A program made the position numbers and the translations under genes. DNA of 64,000 nt, taken from Margaritifera margaritifera (lineage: Eukaryota > Mollusca > Bivalvia > Unionida > Margaritiferidae). The stretch is from assembly GCA_029931535.1 (NCBI GenBank), contig JAQPZY010001414.1, positions 1,938,001 through 2,002,000 of the forward strand. Direction: 5' to 3'. Below the pieces are notes generated by a model that did not search any database, was not told where the DNA came from, and saw only the letters and a list, made by a program, of their open reading frames with translations. Below, one piece after another: positions 1 through 13,439 of the stretch; position 1 is the stretch's first letter, and each line of letters begins with the position of its first letter.

Positions 1-38
1 ATAAGTATCAAAATTGTGATTTTTATCATTTCAATTAC

Positions 39-153
39 AAATTAGTACAGAGAGCTTGGTTGATGTCGGGATTCTGACATTCACACTGAGTCGCACAGCC
101 GTCCTTCCACCTGTCTCCCTTTGCAAAAGTCTGATTTATGAAGAAACAGTAAC
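39..153 (-). CDS. Internal exon with a VWC-like cysteine-rich domain
   Basis: Read on the minus strand, a pyrimidine-rich acceptor (ctctctgcag) is followed by an open exon ending at a gtaatt donor. It encodes a short cysteine-rich stretch with the core GDRWKDGCATQCEC and a closing LCTN. The W-x-D-G-C and C-x-C spacing is that of von Willebrand factor type C (VWC) domains, which are extracellular protein-interaction modules. The exon starts in phase 1, matching the end of the exon at 762-869, and ends in phase 2, so the gene continues left of the window. The product is probably a secreted or matrix protein, but the gene is not identified. A full VWC has ten cysteines, and only part is encoded here. 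Confidence 0.6.
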
Positions 154-162
154 CTGCAGAGA

Positions 163-163
<1 letters not shown>

Positions 164-221
<58 letters not shown>

Positions 222-232
222 TATATATCCTG
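164..232. repeat. (TA)n microsatellite
   Basis: An almost pure TA dinucleotide tract just upstream (minus strand) of the VWC exon acceptor. Open reading frames across it are repeat artefacts. Confidence 0.95.
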
Positions 233-361
233 AAAATACATGTTTTCTAAAGTAATTATATACAGTTGAACTCTTATTGGAAATCCTACCGTCTTCCTAC
301 ACAATTTTGTAAACATATGATGATTCAGTTAGCAAGACAATTAAATAGGTATTTAGTTGTT

Positions 362-390
362 TATTATGCAAAAAAAAAAAAAAAAAAAAA
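362..390. repeat. Poly(A) tract
   Basis: A run of about 21 A (370-390) within the intron. It may mark an old retroposed 3' end, but no retroelement body is recognised next to it. Confidence 0.7.
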
Positions 391-761
391 CCATTTGACT
401 ATATCGTATCTGGGTTAATTTTCATGTACCTGTAGTAAAATATGCTATATTATGCGCTCGCAATAGAGACAGAACAAAACCCTTTAATTAATTACAACAT
501 TGTGATGCTAAGTCGACTGAATCATGTGGACACCGTGTCACAAAATGCAGCAAATGAGATATATATAAAAATGTATATCAGATTGCGGTAATAATTCTTG
601 TCTTTTTCCGCAATTAAACCTGATGGGTACGTTCTCTGCAAACTTTGTTTTTCTTAGAAAAGTAGGCATAGAAAGTGTTGAAACTAAATGGAATGGTTGT
701 CCGTTTATTTCATACAGCATGCGATCAACAAACTGAAAAGAGTAGCTTAAAATAAAATAAC

Positions 762-869
762 CTTTCTTTGGAGAAAACGCCCCGATAATTGTAAAGCTGT
801 TCGAGGTAACAATGACTGGTCCCCCGGGGCCTCCTGGATTGGTTCCTGAGGTTGGGGGTGGGGTGGCCA
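762..869 (-). CDS. Internal Pro/Gly-rich exon of the same minus-strand gene
   Basis: On the minus strand the exon follows acceptor tttcag and ends at AAAG|gttatt. It is 108 nt long and phase 1 on both sides, so it can be skipped or included without changing frame. It encodes a low-complexity linker (ATPPPTSGTNPGGPGGP) followed by a short hydrophobic stretch, VIVTSNSFTIIGAF. It joins in frame to the VWC-like exon on its left and the 24-bp microexon on its right. It looks like a spacer between domains of a secreted protein. No enzymatic motif is visible. Confidence 0.55.
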
Positions 870-1136
870 CTGAAATTGAAAATAAATATTTTGAAGTATT
901 GATATGTTATAATTTTGTTCTTATCATGACTAAACGTTTTGAAGTTTTGTAGGGTCGTAGAAATATATGAAGTGATTGCAATATTGATAGATAGAATTTT
1001 AAAAACAATCGAAAAAGGTATTAAGATTGTTTCTTAAAATTAGAATAAATTGTGACTTCTTGTCACAGAGGGACATTATTGCCTTTGGTAATCAATCAGA
1101 TCTTAACATGATGCCACCTTAAAATTTCCTCGCCTA

Positions 1137-1508
1137 AATATCATACAGTGGATACGAAAACCCCAAGAAAGCAATCATATTACAAGTGCTGATTGGTAAA
1201 TATCATACAGTGGATACGAAAACTCCAAGAAAGCAATCATATTACAAGTGCTGATTGGTAAATATCATACAGTGGATACAAAAACTCCAAGAAAACGATC
1301 ATATAACGAGTGCTGATTGGTAAATATCATACAGTGGATACAAAAACTCCAAGAAAACGATCATATAACGAGTGCTGATTGGTAAATATCATACAGTGGA
1401 TACAAAAACTCCAAGAAAACGATCATATAACGAGTGCTGATTGGTAAATATCATACAGTGGATACAAAAACTCCAAGAAAGCGATCATATAACGAGTGCT
1501 GATTGGTA
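1137..1508. repeat. 62-bp tandem repeat, six copies
   Basis: Units begin near tcatacagtggatac at 1141, 1203, 1265, 1327, 1389 and 1451, a constant 62-bp step. The first two copies differ from the last four at the same positions (gaaaa/caaaa, gcaatc/acgatc), which points to two rounds of expansion. The array lies in an intron of the minus-strand gene. Confidence 0.95.
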
Positions 1509-1605
1509 ATACTGAATGTAGTATGTAGCAAAGATGATGCGATTAAGCTATCTTGAAAGTAAATCAATCGAAATTTCAGTTGTCAATATTATTTGCACAC
1601 AGTAT

Positions 1606-1806
1606 GTACTCGCTTATAAGTAGGGTCCAAGTGCAAATTGCATAGACTCAGATCTGACGTCGCATTATGCGACGGCATATCTGGGTTTGTGCACTTTGTT
1701 AGGAGTAATCAGTAGAACAAAAACATGGACCCTGATCTGCCGGCGCATAATGCGCCAGCAAATCAGGGTCTATACTATTTACAGTTGGACCTGACTTATA
1801 AACGAT
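1606..1806. mobile_element. Foldback/MITE-like element with a hairpin inside each arm
   Basis: The left flank (cttataag, ggtccaa, catagac) is repeated in inverted orientation on the right (gtctata, ttggacc, cttataa), giving terminal inverted repeats of about 70 bp. Each arm contains its own hairpin with 19-bp arms and a 3-nt loop, at 1646-1686 and 1729-1769. These have three and two mismatches and share the core gcataatgc. No coding capacity is seen. It sits 30 bp from the microexon at 1836. Confidence 0.6.
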
Positions 1807-1835
1807 TTTATACTGTACTTATCATTTGTGCATAC

Positions 1836-1859
1836 CTGCGTTTCGTTCGGTGGTGATTC
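1836..1859 (-). CDS. 24-bp microexon
   Basis: On the minus strand ctttcttacag | 24 nt | gtatgc. The exon is phase 1 on both sides and adds the residues GITTERNA between its neighbours. Strong acceptor and donor sequences plus phase agreement with the exons at 762-869 and 4007-4033 support it. No homology is possible at this length. Confidence 0.5.
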
Positions 1860-1994
1860 CTGTAAGAAAGAATAGAAATAAATCATTTGCAAAAAGTATT
1901 CTCAAAGATGGCCCATCTTAAGTTGAACCTGTACAAAATATATTGCAGGTTTTGTGTATAATTTTATATAAGGTAGTTCGACCTAACGATCCAC

Positions 1995-2490
1995 CTATAT
2001 ATGTGAAACTCATAAATCTACTGATAATATATGTGAAACTTATAAATCTACTGATAATATATGTGAAACTTATAAATCTACTGATAATATATGTGAAACT
2101 TATAAATCTACTGATAATATATGTGAAACTTATAAATCTACTGATAATATATGTGAAACTTATAAATCTACTGATAATATATGTGAAACTTATAAATCTA
2201 CTGATAATATATGTGAAACTTATAAATCTACTGATAATATATGTGAAACTTATAAATCTACTGATAATATATGTGAAACTTATAAATCTACTGATAATAT
2301 ATGTGAAACTTATAAATCTACTGATAATATATGTGAAACTTATAAATCTACTGATAATATATGTGAAACTTATAAATCTACTGATAATATATGTGAAACT
2401 TATAAATCTACTGATAATATATGTGAAACTTATAAATCTACTGATAATATATGTGAAACTTATAAATCTACTGATAATATATGTGAAACT
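1995..2490. repeat. 30-bp minisatellite, about 17 copies
   Basis: The unit atatgtgaaacttataaatc plus tactgataat recurs every 30 bp with almost no variation. Because 30 is a multiple of 3 and the unit has no stop in some frames, both strands appear open for about 190 codons. These are not genes. The near identity of copies indicates recent expansion or ongoing homogenisation. Confidence 0.97.
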
Positions 2491-3021
2491 CATTTCTAGA
2501 ACACTTCTGAAATACCACATTTGAATTACAAATGTTTGCTGATGTCAAATCAACAATTATTGCTACATGATAATTTGATTATTACGTCATCGTTTTCATG
2601 TCAATTGTACACTCAGTGTTTCGTAGCTCTATGAATTAAGGGAGATATTGGATACAAGATGATATGATTTTGATTTCACTCCGTATGTTTTATTTGTAAA
2701 AAAATAAAAAATAAAAAATGTTTATTTAAGTTTAATCATCGTAGTAGCAGTAATCGTGGTAACAGTAACTGTGAAAAAGAAATGATATCATGCAGAACAA
2801 ATATTCAACACATTGGGACACTAGAATAACACTGATACTTTATAAAAGTACCAAGAGAGAACGCGAGTGAAATTGTATGAAACTGAGTTGTTACTCTATT
2901 TCCCATCAGTGAACTCAATCAAAAATTAAAGATTAATTTGCTTTTTTTCCGGGCGGGCTTGGATATATTTAGAATAAGCCTGATCAGTTATCCTGCATGT
3001 CGCAAGAGGCGAATAATGGAG

Positions 3022-3215
3022 ACAGGAGCCGTGGTGGTTCAGTTGTTAGCGTGCCGACTCGTGATCGAAAGGGTGCGGGTTCGAATCCTACCATTAGATC
3101 AGCCCGGATCGGACACTGTGCTGTGTTCTTGAGCGGGGTATTTGACTCCAATTGCCTCGGCACTAAATAATCTACTTGTGTTGCTGTACCTTAAAGCAAT
3201 AAACCAAATTGATAC
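3022..3215 (+). mobile_element. tRNA-derived SINE
   Basis: An A-box-like segment (tggttcagttgttagcgtg, near 3034) is followed about 40 bp later by a perfect B box (ggttcgaatcc, 3078-3088), the two halves of an RNA polymerase III promoter. The tRNA-like head is followed by a non-tRNA body (tgtgttcttgagcggggta, ccaattgcctcggc) of the kind shared by deuterostome/mollusc SINE families. A related body occurs at 55385-55520. It is not a functional tRNA because the acceptor stem does not pair. Confidence 0.7.
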
Positions 3216-4006
3216 AGAAATTTAAATGAGAAATTCGGTAGTATAGTATGTCTCGCCTGCTCTGCCGGTACATAATCCAAAATCTTAGTATCTAACCACC
3301 TTAGCGAATAAAAGTTGATCACTGCAATTATGGATGATAGGATCTCCAAGAAGTAGATGGTATACATTATTTGAATCAAATTATGTGTTAGTTTCTTTTC
3401 AACTCGAACATTTTGTCATAAAAGCGCAGTTTTGCACGATTCTGTCAATCACACCCTGAACTACGGATGCAGTGAAAGTAGAGAGGGAGCACGATATCAT
3501 CAATAAAAATACAAGCTTGTTGAGTACACTGTTCTCTTTACATCGTGCGCGCAAGTCGCAATGATACACCATTTCTCCTAATATAGTCAACATTTCGCTT
3601 GAAATAAGCTAACAATAACAGTCCATTATTGTCGGGCACACTGTGTTATATTTACATCGAGTACATCGGGTATACCATTCTCACATTAGAGTCAACCTTT
3701 CTTGCATGACGCTGCAAAAAACAATCCATTAAGGAATTACTCTTTTACTTTATGAAATAACAAGAGCCCTCAAAATACCCTTATCTAAAAATTAAATCTA
3801 ATCAATAGAAATCGACTGCGATTTACAACCTGCCGTAAATTGACGATGCAAAACAATAATATCAGCTACACAGAAACTTCAATAATTCGGTCCTAATGTC
3901 ACATTGTTTATTTCTTACATCATTTTTAGACCGCATTAAACTTTCTTCACTTTTTAAAATGCAGAAGATCATCTTTCGAAAATTATAAAATATTAGAAAG
4001 ACTTAC

Positions 4007-4033
4007 TTTGTGACGCCATTGACATTGGTTTGG
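4007..4033 (-). CDS. 27-bp microexon
   Basis: On the minus strand cttttcttacag | 27 nt | gtaagt. Phase 1 on both sides, adding AKPMSMASQ and one split codon. A consensus donor and a good polypyrimidine tract support it, and it matches the phase of the 24-bp microexon. It is the rightmost confident exon of this gene in the window. Confidence 0.5.
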
Positions 4034-4035
4034 CT

Positions 4036-7000
4036 GTAAGAAAAGTAAATCACAAACTCAAACATAATCAAGCATATGTGCCCCATCTCTGTTGAGTTTT
4101 AAACATATATTATTGACAGCGAAAAGAGCAGATTTGTTATCTACTGGTTCCAAAAAGCTAGAATTACCTCTGAGAAACAACTTAAACTTACAGATACAGG
4201 GAAACAAAATGGCTGTCTTACTTAAACAGCCTCAAAGACAGCCTTAGTTTTGAAGAAAAACAAGTATAAAGAGATGAAAGAAAAGAAGACAAATAATTAG
4301 TTTTCAGCAATTGTTTACTGATTGTATGCGTTCCTTTTTCAAAAAAACTCTGATTTTTTTTTTTATCCGCAAAACATTTCGGTATAATAAACAAATTCTT
4401 CATACTGGTATCAATTAAATCTATAAGACACATTTTGGTAATGAAGGTTTTTGCTGATTACTTTTGTATCACCCTATAGACCTATACCATTATAACCTCG
4501 CGCTTGTAAACAAACCCTACACGCGCATTTCATCATATGATAAGGGGTGGGGGTGGGAGAGGGGTGTGTGTACCTGTGCGAACGTAAATGAGTCCTGTCA
4601 CTAAACGATAATATTGTAATAAACCTAGGATATGTGGTATTTGTATTTACGTCTCCGTTTATAGCTTTGTTACATTAAGTGATTATTTGTTGATTATGGG
4701 AGTCGGTGTTGGGAAGGTATTTCTCAAACCGTGTAATTAGCCAATTTTGGAGCAGACGTCATAATGTACAGTATTCACAAGACTTTGTGGTAGAATGGAT
4801 TAGTTTCGTACAATGGACCCTCAAAAATTTCTTAACATAGGGAATTCTCTGGATATTCTAATATATAAGTGTTTACTAATTTTAGATAGGAACAATTCTT
4901 TGTATTATGTGTTTGTGTCGTGTTTTGTGGTGCATGTCGTGAAGTACTAATACGGCTTGGAAAGGTTTACTGATGGGTCATACAAATGTGAAGCAAGAAA
5001 AAACATGCAAGTGTGAAATTATAATTTTTATGTGTGGGCATTAGGTGATTAGAGGAGATTTATATGTGTTGTTTGCGCGTTTAAGAACCCTTCAGTTGAC
5101 AACGGCTGTTGTCTTGAGGTCCTTGGAAATAGCAGAAACATGGACAACAAGCCAGACTCACGCAGGTGTTTTTTTGGTTCGAAAAGTAGTGAGACCCCTT
5201 ACGTGTTACAATATGAACAGATCTTTGTGGGATTTAAAAATGAATTATAGTCACTAAAGTCAGAAACCATGTTTTGGATATTGTTCAGCATAAGTAAAAT
5301 ACATTTTTGACTTGAATATTATCATTTTTCTGTAAGAGACAGTCTCTGAAATATAATTGCATCGTTGAATGTTTAGCCCATATAGTACGCAATTAATTTA
5401 ACACTTCGTAAAATGTACTTCATTTCAAATTTATCTCATACTTCGAGGACTTATATCAGAAATATCTCTAGAATATCGTGCAGTTTTCAGTTTGGTGACT
5501 GAATTAAGAAAACTGCTAATAGTCATTGCAAAAGTCTGACTTGGTGAAGTCAAAGCGGACGGTCATTGAAAAAAGTTTAAAGCGAGTTTGTATTGAAATG
5601 CTGATAGCTAAGTGGAATTAAAATATTTAATCTAAAGTAACTCAAACAACTATCAACGTTGCTTTTGGCATGGGAGTTAGTATAACAGCTCACAAACACT
5701 CATAAAATTAGACAAGCAATAAATGCCATTGTCATCAGCTACCCTGACATCGGTGGCGTCCTAATGCAGTATGTACATTAACTATTATGTATAAAACACT
5801 CATAAGGAAGATTTAGTCGTTGTCATGATTGGATTTCTCAGTTAATTCAGATGTAATCGTATCGTACTGGCTTCAAATCCTGTCAAGTTCGTAATCATGA
5901 TTGCCACCTTGTATTATTTCTGCTGCTTTTGCAAACGTAATATTAATTCTGAAATCCCGAGTAAGAGTTCAAAGACACAACGGACTATGGCATGTTGGTA
6001 TCTGAATGTGAAGTGGTATTCTAAACTTTTTTCTGTACACCACAAACTGTTCAGTTTCAGTAACAGTAGTCTGTGCGTTAACAACAGATGATCTTACGTT
6101 TTTCAGTTTTCACCTATAATATCTTGTTTAATCCTGTTTGTTCTAACATATACAGCCAGCCACAAATCTTTGCAAGTCATCATGACAATGTTGCACTCAC
6201 TTAATTCGTAAAAATCATCGCTTACGTATGATACAGTAATGTATTTAACAATCATTCAACCCAAAATGTTTACCATTACATCTTTAACATCTTCTCTCAC
6301 TCACATTCATATCAAACAATACAATGAAGCTACCAGGTACAATTATGATACTTGGCCTTAGCGTTGGTATACAAACTTGCAAAGCTTATTTGGGTTTAAT
6401 GCTGCTGGGGATATGTGTGATACAATAATGTGTTTGATTGAGGTATCCTGCTGGATAGAAGTTATATATTTAGCGTACATATATCGTAGAGATTTTTTCG
6501 CTATTAGTTGTGCTGAAAAAGAACCTTTATTGACCAAAACGTCATTTGCCTTCTCTGCAGTCTTGTCATTTCGCAACATCGTCAGAGCCTTTCGTTGCCC
6601 AAGACGAGATTTACTGGATATTATGAAAAAACTGTTAAGCAACATACACACTAACACTGCTAATTGTTGCTATAAATTTAACTTTTTCAAGAATATTTCA
6701 CCGAAAACCAAGTATGTGACTAAACCGATTACATACTTAGTTTTGAATATTAGAAATGCTAAACACTAAATGATATTCATCACTCAAAGTATTGTATTTT
6801 TAACCCACAATTTCTTGACTGTATCAGTTCCTGATTCTTTTCAAACTGAATGTTTTCTCACCACAAAAAAATGCCTTTCCAAGATTTGTGTAGTGAAACA
6901 CTTACGCTGGCAACCAGCTTATAAGTAAAAACATCCTAAGCTTGTGGTGGTATTTCTTTCACTCTGCAACAAGTGAGCGCAATTAAAATGTAAGTTTATA

Positions 7001-8930
7001 TAGTAGGTTGAACCTAATAAATCAAGAATTATTAAAAGGCCTACAATTTTAGGAGCCTTACATCAATATTTGGAATAGGTAACTAAAACGAAACGGCCTC
7101 CAAAATTTCATTTAAAGAAAATTGCTTTTTATCGTTAAATATTAGGAATTTAATATTAATTTATAAAGAAAGGCTTTGATTTTCAATGTAGCAAGAGACA
7201 TCCTTAGTAGTAAAACTGAAAGCATCTAAAAAGTAAAGAATGATGGAAGGGTGCTCTTAATTTATTATGGTCTGAAAAATAGTGTTGACTAAGGTTTCTC
7301 TGTATTTATGCAAATACATTTTATAGCTCCATTATATCGACACAGTTTCTATTCGTCACATCATCAGTTCTGTTTATGTCCAGCATATTTATATACACTC
7401 TTCCATAAGCAGGGAAACTCTCTTCAGCACATTAAATAATCTGTAAGAAAATAAAGCATTTTGATATTTACAACCAATCAAAATAAGTATATTAAAGGGT
7501 CAAACAATGACCCCATACAAAGGTTTAGGCACTACAATGAATAGTGACATGTTCAAAATGTCAAAAAGTAAATTTCTGCAATTTTAATGTATTCATATTC
7601 ACATCATCTTTTGGCAGAATTATTACTCTCTGCCATTTTTAGTCAAATTTTCAATAGAGTTGATGTATACAGACAGATCTAATGTTTGTTTTTTAATGAT
7701 ACTTCTGACAATAATTTTCAGAATCAACTTGATGGATTTGTTTTAATATTAAACAGGTCTTTTTTAGCGGTAAGGATGTGTGTTGGATTCAATGTCAAAT
7801 TCCCGTAAGATCCATAAAGTGGCATCCTAATGTTAAATTCTCCTATGACTCCCAAACCTAACTACAATGTTAAATTCCCATAGACAGCCATACCGACCCC
7901 AAATGTCAACTCTACAGATGAGTTTGACGTCAAATTCATTTTTTGCCACATACTTGCGCAACTCAAGATGACCGGAGAGTTGACTTTTTCCTTCTCCCAT
8001 ACATGCCCCCATCCCGAATACCGCCCCACCCCCTTCCCCTCACACAATTACTTGTAAAACATGTATCATATTTTCATTTCTGTTCTTTTCATATAATATA
8101 AAATATTCCTGTATACTTCATATATATTAATAATAATTAATTTCCTAACATGCAATGCAATATGGGACTATTGCGAATTTGCATGAGGCAGAATAATCAC
8201 AGATAAAACAGTTCTTTTTATGTGACTTACAAGAAAAAGAAAGGCAAATGGTTATTTCCACACAAGTACTTGTAACTCAGTACTGTTTTACTGTGTACAA
8301 CCTTTCATACATTCTTTCAAAGTTACCGTATTTATCCAATGAAAGGCTCACACTACTATTTACTACAGTTTGCAAAACACCCTGGCTTGTCATGTGAGAA
8401 ATACATTATGTAAAGTTTGCGATGAATTACTATACATTCGACCATGGAAAACCTATCCCTTTCTAACATACATTTTGTCTGCAATAGGTATTTTCATATA
8501 TCCAAAAATTATTATGGTTATTGATAGCTGTAATACGGAAAGGAGATGTGAATGTTGGGGTGGCGGGTGGTTCACAAAACCAAATGTTTTCTGGTTATCC
8601 AGCAACATATACAGAGCACAGTAATGGAATATCATTGTTATAAAATTGGTACAAGGCTGTGGTAACATACCTAAGGGCACGTTCTGATTAAAATTTTAGT
8701 TCTGCTGATCGTGTTTTCGTAATTTCTTAGGGAAATTAACTAGAATACACCATTACCTATTATTATGAAGTGCACTTCTCGATGTTTTCCAACATTTAAG
8801 TGATATTATTCAACATACATAATCCTTACCTTTCGTGTTCAATTTGGGACTTGCACAACTCTTTTTATCTCCATGCTAATATTTGTACACCTGAAGCGTT
8901 TTATTAGTTTACTTGTATACCTAAGGGGCA
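4036..8930. other. No recognisable gene (intron or intergenic)
   Basis: AT-rich sequence with only short unsupported open frames. No protein domain, RNA gene or transposon was recognised. It may be intron of the minus-strand gene. One 12-nt candidate microexon is listed separately. Confidence 0.5.
6906..6917 (-). CDS. Possible 12-bp microexon
   Basis: On the minus strand tttttacttataag | CTGGTTGCCAGC | gtaagtg. The donor is consensus, and a 12-nt phase-1/phase-1 exon would fit the microexon series at 1836 and 4007. At this length it could arise by chance, so it is only a candidate. Confidence 0.2.
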
Positions 8931-8934
8931 AATG

Positions 8935-9700
8935 TAGAATAGCCCTGGATTTAATATGAGGACTGGCAAACAAAGATTGGGAAGCAGACAATAAGGTGTT
9001 ACTCCGGTTATGCAGGACTTTAGTAGGATGTAAACTTGACTATAGATCTATTGTTTAAGGACTAGACCTTGTCTGGTGGCATTTAGAACTTTCCCATCAG
9101 AAAGCATCTACAATGAGTCAAATGAACCATCGCGTTATCTCAGACTAAAGAAACTGGCTCTTCAGTATACTGCCAAACTATTTTCTAATCCAGATAATCC
9201 CTCATATGTTGGCATCTTTAAGCCAAAATATCAATCATTGTAGTCTTAAAAACCAAACTTTCATTGCATCATTTGGTATTCCATTTCATCCACATCTAGA
9301 AGCAGCAAATATCAAGCTTATCAATTTGCAAATTTATATATTCCCAAATCACTACCATGGTTTTCGTCCACTCCAACCCATAAATCATTTTTGATCTTTC
9401 ACAATTCAAAAAGTCATCAACCAGTCCTATTATTTGTTAGAGTTAATATAAAGAAATCAGAGACTCATATCGTGGCCATACGTCCTAGTATACAGACGAT
9501 TCTATGATGCAAGGATTTGTACTTGCCACCGATTGATCCTGAAAGTTGTTGGTTAAAATGTTCGAGCGTTTATTGATGCTGAAAGATGTGTTCTCAACAT
9601 GATTACAACGAAAGTTTTTTCTTTCTTCGATAAAAACTCTCCCGACCAAAAAATTGAAACAATGCCTCTATTGTTTTTGCACACTTATCATCATTATGCA
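8935..9700 (+). mobile_element. Decayed non-LTR retrotransposon (Jockey-like) 3' part
   Basis: Plus-strand fragments in several frames match the segment after the reverse transcriptase fingers/palm of Jockey-type LINEs: DWEADNKVLLRLCRTLVGCKLDY, then a block containing the equivalents of ESIYNESNEPSRYLRL and KKLALQYTAKL, then FGIPFHPHLE before an RNase H-like tail. Multiple stops and frameshifts show it is long dead. No ORF1, endonuclease or catalytic YxDD is visible. Confidence 0.6.
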
Positions 9701-10151
9701 GATATAGCATATGAAAAAAGAATTTAAAATCTACAAAGAGTAAAGTAGTAAAATGTAGAATTTACAAAGAATAAAGATGATTGTATACATGTAACTATGA
9801 GAAGAAGAACTCTCAGGGAATGCATATACAATTATACTTGCATTTGCTTCACAGGAGCAATTTGTATAGACTCCTCTGGCCGGAATGTTCCGAACCTCAC
9901 CCAAAATGATATAACTAAAGACGACTGAAGTAACCCTTGGTACCAAAAGCTATCACTCACGTTCCTATGTGTGCAAGTAGGGGAAGGCACATGATCAGAC
10001 ATATAACCCATTTCCTCTCACTCGACATATCATATATCATCTGTATTTGATTGAAATAAAGGAAGACAGAAGAAAGTCGGCTTACTTATTTTCATTTACG
10101 CTACTAGGCGTTATCTGTCCGTTACTGACATAAATAATCGAAGACAGGGAG

Positions 10152-10216
10152 AGAGAGAGAGTTGGCTGGCTTATCTTCTTCACGGCACCATTGTTATGTT
10201 CTAAACTGACATAAGG

Positions 10217-10248
<32 letters not shown>
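10152..10248. repeat. (GA)n tracts within a duplicated segment
   Basis: Two related stretches (cagggagagagagagagttgg and gaagagagagagagagagag) follow similar text at 10070-10260, suggesting an imperfect tandem duplication expanded by GA slippage. Confidence 0.7.
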
Positions 10249-10904
10249 TCTGCTGACTTATCTTATATTTTTATGCACTGAAGGCAACGGTATGTTACCG
10301 CAGCATTCAACAATATTTCAATTTAACATATGAAATATGTGTATGAAACTCAGTCGTAACAGTTCAGAGGATGGAAACAAGGTTGCAGTTGTCTTTATTT
10401 TTACCGCATAAATTACATCAGTGCTAAAATATTTGAACTACAATGAAACCTCTCCAAACACTAATTTCAACATCTTTTCGGATTCTATTTCCACAATGAA
10501 ACAACAAGTTATTACGTCTATTATAAGCGAATAAAAAGTACATAAAAGAACATCATAATATAATTATGTGTGGTGTTGCAAATTGTAGAACATAATGAAA
10601 TAGTAACAGTTTCATTTTCATTTAAATACTCAGAATTAATTAAATATTATGAATTAATGAAGCGACACATAAACTTAGAATTGAAACATCGCTGAGACAC
10701 TGCATTCAAACGGTGAATCCAATATGTTACCTTTAAGAGACGTTCCATTTCAGAATTAATAATGCTAATTGCCATAAATGAAATGTCTTGCAACTTATGA
10801 AAGCCGTCATTAAAATGTGCGGCACATGAGATAAAAAAGATGGATCTCCAGAGCCATCTATGCTAAATCCAGGATTGTTTATGCGTATTAACAACCTGGC
10901 TCAA

Positions 10905-10980
10905 ATAACTTCAGCAATCCATCCCACGTTTCACGCCGCCACACACAGCAATCCATCCCACGTTTCAAGCCGCCACATGC
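10905..10980. repeat. 34-bp direct duplication
   Basis: agcaatccatcccacgtttc is followed by a/cgccgccaca in two adjacent copies. The region is otherwise without recognised features. Confidence 0.85.
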
Positions 10981-11788
10981 TTTAAGATGTTCTTTAACGA
11001 AATTGTGGAGTTATGCTACTGTGTACAATTATTATACATTTTTGTTCAGATTGTAACCTTTTATAATAGCAACCATGAAAGCAGGCAATAATATATGTGT
11101 AAATATTTGCTATTATTGTTTTAAACAAAGACTACAAGAGAAAGACTACAAAGAAGGATCTATATTTTAAATTGCATAATACTTTTGTGTTGCTATTATT
11201 GTGAGTTTTCTGCAAACAATAAATGAAGCGATGGAAGTGAAAAGTTCTATTATTGGATTTACGTGGGGCTAATCGTAAAAAGTGTCGAGACGTACCAAAG
11301 GTGGCTTCATTTTGCACCAGGATAACACCCCGCACACACATATGCAAGTCTGTAATGAAGACCTTACAAAATCTTGGCGTTTAAATCCTGTGTCACTCAA
11401 CATACATGCCTGATTGCCTCCTTGAGACTTCTGACTGTTTCCAAAATTAAATTATTCGTAAGCAGGAAATCATTACGACAGCAGCGAAGAGCTAAGGGAT
11501 GCAATCACCCGGTCGCTACTAATGCTGTCACGTGACGGGCTGCTGCACGTATTCATGACATGGGTCATAAGACGGGAGAAGTGCATTACGTCGAAAGAAA
11601 GTTACTTTAAGAAGGACTACTAAAATTATTGTAAACGGTTAAGAAACGTTTTCTTTACAGAGTTTGTTATCGAACATTTTGATAAATCCCCTTATTACTT
11701 TGTACTGTATAGTATGAATAAATATATTAATGAGTGCTATTCTCTGCTTTTTTTCAACTGTGGTGTAGTTTGCTAATTGTTTTTGTTG

Positions 11789-11789
<1 letters not shown>

Positions 11790-11828
<39 letters not shown>

Positions 11829-11830
11829 AG
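11790..11830. repeat. (ATT)n microsatellite
   Basis: A pure trinucleotide run followed by an acag. Similar (ATT)n arrays occur at 12232, 14793, 20116 and 55603. Confidence 0.95.
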
Positions 11831-12199
11831 GGTTCATGCACATCCTTGAAAATCTTAGTGATTGAATTTTTAAATAGCATTGAAAGAGCTCAAAAATGTA
11901 CTTTATATAAACAGTTTTTTAAAGTTTTTACGTTGTAAGAGGAATGTACAATGGTATTAGCATATTTTTCTAAAACAGATGCAGTCATGGTCATTATTTC
12001 CATTTCACTGAAACAGAATCGACTCATATTCTAAGTTAAGTTGTACTTTGAGTGCAGTCAAGGAATCCAAGTACATGTTTGGTCCATCGTTTGCTGTTTT
12101 AGAATCATCTGGAGAAGAAAAAAACCAACTGTATGCCACCTCATTATATTTATTGCATTATGTCTTTGAAAATTATGCCACGCATGTTTTTAAAGTCCT

Positions 12200-13010
<811 letters not shown>

Positions 13011-13439
13011 CAACTGCTTTACTGGTAAAACTATTAAAACTCGTTAAAGTTAAAATGTAGAAATTTGCATAACTAATATTACAATAATATCGATTTCACG
13101 TGTGTTTAGAATACTCTCTTTATCTATAGAGGCCAGTTATTTGAGTTGATTATTTCATCAGTTAGTTAGATATTTTTTCTGTGATACGCAACTACTTTGA
13201 AATATGTTTTGCTGTGTATGTGTGTATATTTACCTCACTAAAGAAACAAGCATTATATTATGTAAAAGATATAAAATATCTAATTGTTCAGCAGTATAAA
13301 TTTGCTACCTATTTTTCATAGTAATGTACACTCCTATGGTTAGATAAAATGAAAAAAATAAATAAAATAGGAACATTGATGTAAATGACGAGTGATAGAC
13401 ATCTCTCAAGTCTAATTCCTAAATATTGCATATACACAT

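Noticed and set aside
1137..1508. CRISPR-like array
   Set aside because: The repeats are directly tandem with no unique spacers, and the DNA is from an animal.
1918..2524. Two overlapping ORFs of about 200 codons on opposite strands
   Set aside because: They are the 30-bp minisatellite read in stop-free frames. No start, motif or conservation signature supports coding.
3022..3105. Functional tRNA gene
   Set aside because: A and B boxes are present, but the acceptor stem does not pair and a SINE body follows.
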